A stretch of 64,000 bases of DNA from contig JALGPY010000005.1 in NCBI GenBank assembly GCA_023055425.1, positions 75,309,495 through 75,373,494 on the forward strand. The letters are read 5' to 3'. Source of the stretch: Linanthus parryae. Taxonomy: Eukaryota; Streptophyta; Magnoliopsida; Ericales; Polemoniaceae. The notes under the pieces were generated by a model. The model saw only the letters and a program-made list of their open reading frames with translations, made no database searches and was not told the origin of the DNA. Made by a program: the position numbers and the translations under genes. Below, in pieces: positions 57,518 to 64,000 of this stretch. Numbering within the stretch: the first letter of the stretch is position 1; every line of letters starts with the position of its first letter.

Positions 57518-60500
57518 ATGAGGTATGGTACCTTCTCGCATCCGCTGTGATCTTCTTCTTGCTTATCTATCTAAATGCAGATTGATTTTAGTTCGATCGA
57601 TTTTTGTATGCACGGTCATTGTTATCAGCAAAATCTTCTACTCTTTCGTGTATTTTGCTTTCCTCCTAACGATTCCATCGCTTCGTCTTCTCTAAACCCT
57701 AGCTCCTGTGTGTTCAGCAAGACATTGAGATTTTTTTTTTCTTGAGTCTTTCTCTGTTTGAAGTGCTAGGGTTTTAGCTGATTCAGGTGAGTAGAAAGTA
57801 TAGATACAGAAAATGCTCTATTCTACATGTAGAAGTCTACAGAGAAAGTAGCTTTTTATTATCCGATTAGCTTTTTTTTTTTTTTTGCCATCGTTTGGTA
57901 AGGCTTTGGGTAGGTATTGGTTCTCTGAAGCATGATGATCCATTAACTATGGGTTTTGGGCATAGATTGATACACCTAATCAGAGCTGATTTTCCTTTAA
58001 CTGGATTACATAAATTGACCTTTTGGTTCGTAGCTAAAACATTTTACATGGATAACATAAGTCCTGTATTCATGTGTGTTCTGTTAGTTAATTAGTTGTT
58101 TAGCTATGGAACTTCACCCAATTTGACAGTAATTTGAAACCATTTTTTTCGAGAAAAGGTAGTTGGTAAAATTATGGTTTGGCTAATTTTGTGATGGTTA
58201 TGCTCCCCTTCTAAGAGTAGGGTCTCATAGCTCTCGAGTGAAAACTGGTGGGAAAACTATTTTTGTAAATGGTGAGCATGTATTCTGGTGTAAAGGAAAC
58301 TGATACAAACGATGCTGCATATTTATGCATCTAACTTGCTTGAAGTTTTCATTGTCGTGCAATCGTGTCCCTTCAGTGTTTGTTTTCTAGCTTTCTCTTG
58401 TGCGCATTTTTTTGCTCGTGTAGGGCGTTTCATTTCTTGACTGCTTACATGCTTGGATCCTGTTATGCCATCTGGAAGGTTAAAAGTAGTTTATTCACAT
58501 GGTTGTAGTCTCTGTTGTCAGTATCGTACGATACCTGATACGTATTGACGATACATAACGACGATACAATCCATCGCCGTTTCATATCAATGGTTGCATC
58601 GCTAATGAAATGTGTATCGAACTGCATCGAGCAGTACGTATCCGATACGATACGTATCATGTATCACACGATACGTTTCGGACCTCAATGGAGTCGGGTT
58701 CGCCAACCTGATTGATAGCAAACTTCATATTATGTGGACTATATGAAGATTTTGCATTAAAGCAGTACGTGAGCTGGGTTCAGAACATCGTAGATTGTCC
58801 TACTTCTCTCTGTCCTCAACCTCACAATTTTGAATTCCTTTAGAGGAAAAAGACTAAAGAAGATACCGGATAAAAAGACTATTAGTTCTATTTACCATAC
58901 ATAGGTGGAGTGCTATCGTGTAGTACTGGGTGCAATACAATCTTGTTAGTCCTCGAGAGTGGGGACTGATTACAGATCGCTACTTTTAGTATTCCAGTTG
59001 TTTAATAGAAGTACTAATATTTGTTAAGCACATGTTATTACTTGTTGTTAGCTACCTGACCAATATATGAAACAAGAGAGTAAATGTTAGCTATGTAGCA
59101 CGGGTGCTTCTGAAAGGTGACGCACCCGCACCGGGTGCTTTAGGGTGCTTCGTGGGTGCTTGGGTGCTTCGTGGGTGCTTGGCGGGTGCTTTGGAGAGAA
59201 TTCAGGGTAATTTTGAAAGTTTTAGTTGAGTGGTCCTCTAAAATATAACTACAATTTAACAAAAAAACGTGTAATTAATTGGGATTGATTGTAATTAAGT
59301 TTTAGTTGTGTATTAATTCCTGTTTGATTGTAATTGGGATTGCTATAATTCCTTATTTGTATAATGATAATAATGGTATCACAAATAATATAATAAAAAT
59401 ATAAATAAAGGCACCCGCACCCCCGCCGCACCCGCACCCTCAATTTTTGGGAATTTGTCGAACCCGCACCCAGTTCTCGTACCCGCACCCGCACCGCACC
59501 CGCACCTGTGCTACATAGAATGTTAGTTACAATCCATATATGAGTAAAAACACTTTAGCTACATCAAGGAAATGAGGAGTGTGAAATAAAATACATAACA
59601 TGTTTTACGCACTGTTAGCTACCTGACCAGCATGTGAAAGTAAATGTTAGTCAGAATCCATAAATTCTTCAGCATAAGGTTCAGTATAATTGTTTAAGTT
59701 GTTTTAAGAATGGTGCATTCCGATGGTAAGAAACCATTAATTATGTATCAATTGGACCAATAAAACTAAATAAATAAAAATGCTCGGTATGATGGATTAA
59801 CAACTATTACATGCTGGTGACTGTAGCGAACTCAGAAGCCAGGGCAGTTAGTGCTGTGAATTTGAAGTATAAAAGATACCTACGAGGATATCCATAGTTT
59901 TTGGGTTGTACTTGACTAGATATGTCCTAGGAATTATTATAGCCAAATGGATAAATTGAAGTTCATTAGCAGTAGTAGATGATAGGATGAATATGTGAAA
60001 CTGTGGTTGTGAAGATACAGTCCCAACAGGCAAGAATAATCTTCTTTACAACCGCTGCTACATTTAATCACAGGGCTTATGCAATGAAAAGAACACAGAT
60101 AAAGTAGTGTAGTTAGTACAATCAGAAAGTTGGACTAGCCATGTCAAACATGGATTTATGGACATATTACTAGCAGGAAAGGTAACCGTTTAAGGTGGCA
60201 TTACCTAGTACATGTTGGGTCCCTCAATGTGTGTCTGTAAGTGGTGGCCAAAGACAAAGCAGATAGAGGGAAGTCAAGCTGTAATATCTGACATATTTAG
60301 TCTGTACTCTTGGTTTAGGCCATTATAAAAAGCTTAATGTGCGACAGCATGATAAAACATATCAGATTGTTATTAATGCAGATATTGCTAGTGTTCTTCT
60401 ATACATGATGCATAGGTCATGCAATGTCCCTCTGTTGATATGTGATGCTAAATTCCACATATTATCCATTAATCTAGTACGCTAACAGATAATATAGTTT

Positions 60501-61501
60501 TGTCTCTCGCTGATGTGTATTTTAACCCTTCTTGTGGCAGCCGACATCCTACAGTAAAGTGGGCCCAGAGGTCTGAGCAGTTGTACATCACCATTGAATT
60601 ACCAGATGCCAAAGACGTGAAGTTAAACCTGGAGCCTGATGGAAAATTCTTCTATTCTGCTACCAGTGGAGCGGATAGCACTCCTTTTGAAATAGCCATG
60701 GACTTGTATGACAAGGTTAATGTAACTGTAAGTGAGACACTTCCTCTCTTCTTCTTCGTCTCTCAGCAATCGATTTCTACATGTGACGATTGAGAATGAA
60801 ATGGACGTGTTTCTATGTTGATTGCAGGAGAGCAAGGCCCGTGTTGGTTTGAGAAACATATGCTACCTCATAACAAAAGCTGAAAACAAATGGTGGAGTA
60901 GACTGGTGAAGCAGGAGGGGAAGCCACCAGTCTTTTTGAAAGTTGATTGGGACAAATGGGTTGACGAAGATGAAGAGGATGAAACTGGTGAGTCTGATTA
61001 CCTGTTCCCTCATTGGTTTGCTGTCCTTTAAATGGGGAAGTTTTAACATTTCATTTTTTTTTTTAAATTTCAGCTGGACCTGATTTCGAAGATGGTGACA
61101 TTGATTTTTCGGTGGGTGTTTGTAATACGAATTCGACTTTTTCTCTATATTCTAATTACTATTAATATGGTAAATGTGCATATTTAATCTTTGTTCCATC
61201 TTTTTTGTTTTTGTTTTTGTAGAAGCTAAGCTTGGGTGGTGCTGGTGATGGTGAAGGAGAATTTGATGATGCTGATGCCGCTGACCTTGATGATGGTCGG
61301 TCTTGATGTTTCTGTACTTGCAAAATTGTGTTACTCATCAGTGTATTATATATATAACTCTATCGTGTTATTCGAGAAACGTGCCAAAATCTAATGTGTA
61401 ACAACTATGTACTTGCAGGGACAGAGGAGAGCGACACAGAAGAGGAGAACGTGGAAGAGAAATCTGTAGATAAAAGTAGCAAACAAAATGGCGTGAAGTA
61501 G
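57518..61501 (+). CDS. P23: p23 co-chaperone (CS domain), six exons, 181 aa
   Basis: Coding exons: 57518-57522, 60541-60727, 60828-60987, 61074-61111, 61223-61295 and 61419-61501 (TAG at 61499). All introns are GT...AG and the lengths sum to 546 bases, in phase. The first exon supplies only ATGAG; the split codon AG|C completes MSRHPTVKWAQRSEQLYITI. The CS fold occupies about residues 1-105, with the p23 signature ICYLITKAENKWWSRLVKQE followed by GKPPVFLKVDWDKWVDEDEE. After it comes a short Gly/Asp linker (FSKLSLGGAGDGEGEFDDAD) and a Glu/Asp-rich tail ending GVK. p23 binds the ATP-bound Hsp90 dimer in cytosol and nucleus and slows ATP hydrolysis. Intron 1 is 3018 bases and carries a MITE. The apparent plus-strand frame starting at 60500 begins inside intron 1 and is not the start. 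Confidence 0.95.
58519..58684. repeat. CGATAC-rich inverted-repeat element in p23 intron 1
   Basis: Contains the palindrome GTATCGTACGATAC near the left and dense GATACG/CGTATC copies at both ends (about 58521-58570 and 58635-58680). Looks like a small fold-back repeat; no target duplication identified. Confidence 0.5.
59091..59518. mobile_element. hAT-like MITE in p23 intron 1
   Basis: Ends CTATGTAGCAC and GTGCTACATAG are perfect inverted repeats, flanked by an exact 8-bp target duplication AATGTTAG (59083-59090, 59519-59526), the length typical of hAT. Subterminal DNA is packed with GGGTGC on the left and GCACCC on the right; the 428-bp element has no ORF. Confidence 0.85.
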
Positions 61502-62767
61502 ATGGAGTTGGATGTTTATATGACGCGTCTTTTATTGTTGCTTAAAATCTTGCGTCCTCTTTATTATGGTGTTCCTTGGCGTAGTTATTTTTGGGTGAGA
61601 AAACAGATCTAGCTGTGAGCCTGTGACTATTGAATCTTACTCCATGTAAATCAGTTCACAGAGTGGAGAAGATGATTGAACTTTTAGAGTACATTTGAGA
61701 AAAATTGTTGACATACACCAAAGTGTTTGTGCTTCAAGTTCTATGTGATGAGACTTTGACAAAAGCCGTGGTTTTGCCTTTCAGCAAACAGTATCAAATG
61801 TGTCAACTGTAGCAGGTTGTAATAGTGGAGGGCGCGGTGAACTTAGCCAAATGGCAGGCGTTAAACACCTTGTATGAAACAGCTTATTACGTCCCCTCTT
61901 TACACTCTTTCTTCAACCAATTGATCGCACTCTACCAAGTGTGTTTATTTCTCTGCAAACACATACCTCCTATCAAATTGCGAGCTGAAGTCCACAATTC
62001 TTAGATAAACTCTGCTGCACTCAGAAGAAAAGTCGTAGAGATCCTCAATTCTGGGGCTCATCTTCTGCCATTCCACTTCGGCGCTGTCCATAATTCCGAA
62101 CTAAAGCTGCTTGAGCTTTGCCCACAGTTTCATCCAGCACCAATGATTATCAGACTTTTCTAGATTGATTTGTACACAACATCGCAGCAAGCTATGGGTC
62201 GAAAGTCACCTACTTATTACACATGACCTAATTTTGGAATTAGCACGACTGTTTTGTGGTTGATTTGTTTCAGCAGCTTACCAGCCTGCCAATAAAAAGA
62301 ACTCGGATATGGCATTGCATACAAAAGACCCAACATCTCACGCCACCCGCCCAGGTGGATAAGGGCAGTCGTACATTTCTGGTGGTAGAATGTAGATATG
62401 GTGCCTGCAGATTCATGGCTGGCTTCTTTAAGTTATTCTTATTCTCAGAAGTATGACCTAACTTAAGGAAAACACTGGACTTTATTAAGAAAGCGGCTCC
62501 AGAACTGGGACATGCCCATATAGTTAAAGATGGTCTCGTCGCTTCAAACAAAATCCAAAAACATAAAAAAGCAAACACAGTATCTTCTCTCCGGTGGGAT
62601 CCCAATCATCATATTTAACATGACCTGCAGGTCTACATTTGATGTCCTAGAAACAATCTTAAACACAGATGCCGAGCCAAACCCAAATGTGCTACACAAG
62701 CTCCGCACAAGCCCAAATACACACTATCAAAAGCCGGCACGTTCGCAGAAGCCACGCGCCACTCTTA
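61502..62767. other. Region between convergent genes
   Basis: 3' end of the p23 transcript and, from about 62480, the 3' end of the minus-strand gene (a minus-strand AATAAA near 62484). No other gene recognised. Confidence 0.55.
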
Positions 62768-64000
62768 TCAGTTGCTGGGTAGCCTTGTTTGTACTAGCTC
62801 AATCGGTGGGCGCAATGTGCAAACCATCTCTTTTGTCTTTCCAAAGTACACCTGAAATACAACAGTGGGCTTTAAGTGCTAAATACTGCTACAATCACCC
62901 AAATCTCACGGGTGACGCAGAGAACAAAGAATTGAGTGAACACCCAAACTTGTGGGGCTTTGCTAATCGAGACTGTCTTGCAGCTCGAATTAATAAGTGA
63001 AATATACTCGATGGTGAAAACTTAATTAATTGCCAGTATACCTGATCAAGTGAATTTCTTAGTTTACCCTCCAGCTCCTCTATCATCTTCCCCATGTTAC
63101 ATAGATGGCCTTCAGCTACTGAGAGATCCATATTCATCTGTTTCACAATGGAGACAAGTGGGCAAATAAGAAATTATCACTCAAACCCAAAAATTAATGA
63201 CTGCAGCTTCCTATATGGCGTCAAGTCGAGTTACTCTCGGAAATACACGACTCACCGAACCTGAAAGTTTTGACCAATACAACTGGATGAACATATATTT
63301 AGACAAGATTTGTGGGATAAAGCATTTGGTATCAATGAAGATAGGGATGATGTTATGACAACCCAACAAGCTCCCTCTAAGCTACATTGGTTTTTAAAGT
63401 AATGTCCTACATGGGAAGAAGAGAAGATAACCAATGTGCGACAAAGCTCATCTGCAGGAAATGAGATCACTAAAGTGTAGGACGATTTCTCGTATTTGAG
63501 TAACTAACAAGGTGAGATTGTGCTACAATCCAAGTGGTCAGAAGAAAGAAGAAAAAACTGAAAGAATGGTGCTTGATCTAGAAATGACAACAATGATGCA
63601 TTGAGGAAATGCATTAGCGTAAAGGGGTTAGATGTGCGACAAAGCAGTATTCACTGAATAAGTATTGTGTGAAGATAGGCAAGTAAATGGGGAGTGCACT
63701 GCCTTGCCAGTGATATACACCCTATGTCAAGGCGTCAATTATTCTAACTTACTACAGATATAGATAGAAAGCAAAAGAGATCATTTCTCTCTGGCATGTG
63801 AAGGTTTCAGCCCAACACAATCAACATAACAACTCCCAATGGCTGCCATATCTTTACCGGCTTACTAAAACAAATACTCCACCCCATGAGATAAACCTCC
63901 ATAAAAGTTATATTTTCTAGTACAATTTGGAAGCAAAAAATCAACCCAAAGTAACAATAGCCATATATTAGATCAGGTTTTATACCTGTCTTCTAATTGA
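62768..64000 (-). CDS. 3' exons of an unidentified coiled-coil protein (partial)
   Basis: Minus-strand exons inferred from splice sites and phase. One at the right edge (about 63986-64000) ends SIRRQ before GTATAAA. One at 63042-63137 is 96 bases, flanked by AAACAG and GTATAC. The last, 62768-62851, follows TTTCAG and ends in TGA. The middle exon reads MNMDLSVAEGHLCNMGKMIE plus EELEGKLRNSLDQ in spirit, a heptad-like helix; the last reads VYFGKTKEMVCTLRPP onward. Both are open only in the phase that joins them, which supports the model. Another small exon between 63138 and 63985 cannot be excluded. I do not recognise the family. The 5' part lies beyond the window. Transcription converges with p23. 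Confidence 0.6.

Noticed and set aside
60500..60793. Plus-strand 97-codon frame covering p23 exon 2
   Set aside because: Its first 20-odd residues come from intron 1 and its end from intron 2; the splice-based start at 57518 gives the conserved MSRHPTVKW N-terminus.
62530..63000. 156-codon plus-strand frame as a gene
   Set aside because: It overlaps the minus-strand terminal exon and intron, has no domain, and minus-strand splice sites explain the region better.

Overview
This is nuclear DNA of a flowering plant. The evidence is LTR retrotransposons of plant lineages (Angela-type Ty1/copia, a Ty3/gypsy Tat-type pol fragment with an extra RNase H, and elements primed by tRNA-Asp), a relic of a plant-mobile-domain gene, and a spliced plant p23 co-chaperone gene with canonical GT-AG introns. 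Nothing prokaryotic, no CRISPR array and no tRNA or rRNA gene was recognised. The species cannot be named from the sequence.

Layout. (1) 1-29636 is a tandem array, in minus orientation, of an LTR element with very long LTRs (about 3.9 kb) and only about 0.86 kb between them. The order is LTR(partial)-internal-LTR-internal-LTR-[deletion]-LTR. (2) The second LTR of the array is split by an Angela-type copia element (3585-20127, minus, TSD CCAGC). One LTR of that copia element is split again by a non-autonomous tRNA-Asp-primed element (4202-12322, plus, TSD ACGTG) with an intact 547-codon reading frame of unknown function. (3) 29637-35548 is a second tRNA-Asp-primed non-autonomous element. Its 5' LTR begins in mid-LTR exactly where the array ends, so the array probably inserted into it. 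(4) 35549-38618 is the 3' end and LTR of a third, related element. (5) 39413-40791 is a solo copia LTR (TSD CTTCG), followed by a decayed minus-strand Tat-type pol fragment (to about 42.7 kb). (6) 44404-57185 is a dead plant-mobile-domain gene cut by two insertions: a TIR DNA element (44601-47738), which itself holds a solo gypsy-type LTR (44941-46848, TSD TCCGA), and a second copia element (47791-56290, plus, TSD CTATC) with many broken codons. (7) 57400-64000 is the only live genic part. It holds a complete six-exon p23 co-chaperone gene on the plus strand, whose first coding exon is five bases and whose 3-kb first intron holds a small hAT-like MITE, and the 3' exons of a convergent minus-strand coiled-coil gene that runs off the right edge.

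Function. About nine tenths of the window is transposon sequence. The insertions give a relative order of events: tRNA-Asp element, then array, then copia-1, then inner tRNA-Asp element; and separately, mobile-domain gene, then DNA element and copia-2. The p23 gene is the only complete host gene whose function can be stated: an Hsp90 co-chaperone. Identity and divergence values are counts by eye, not alignments.
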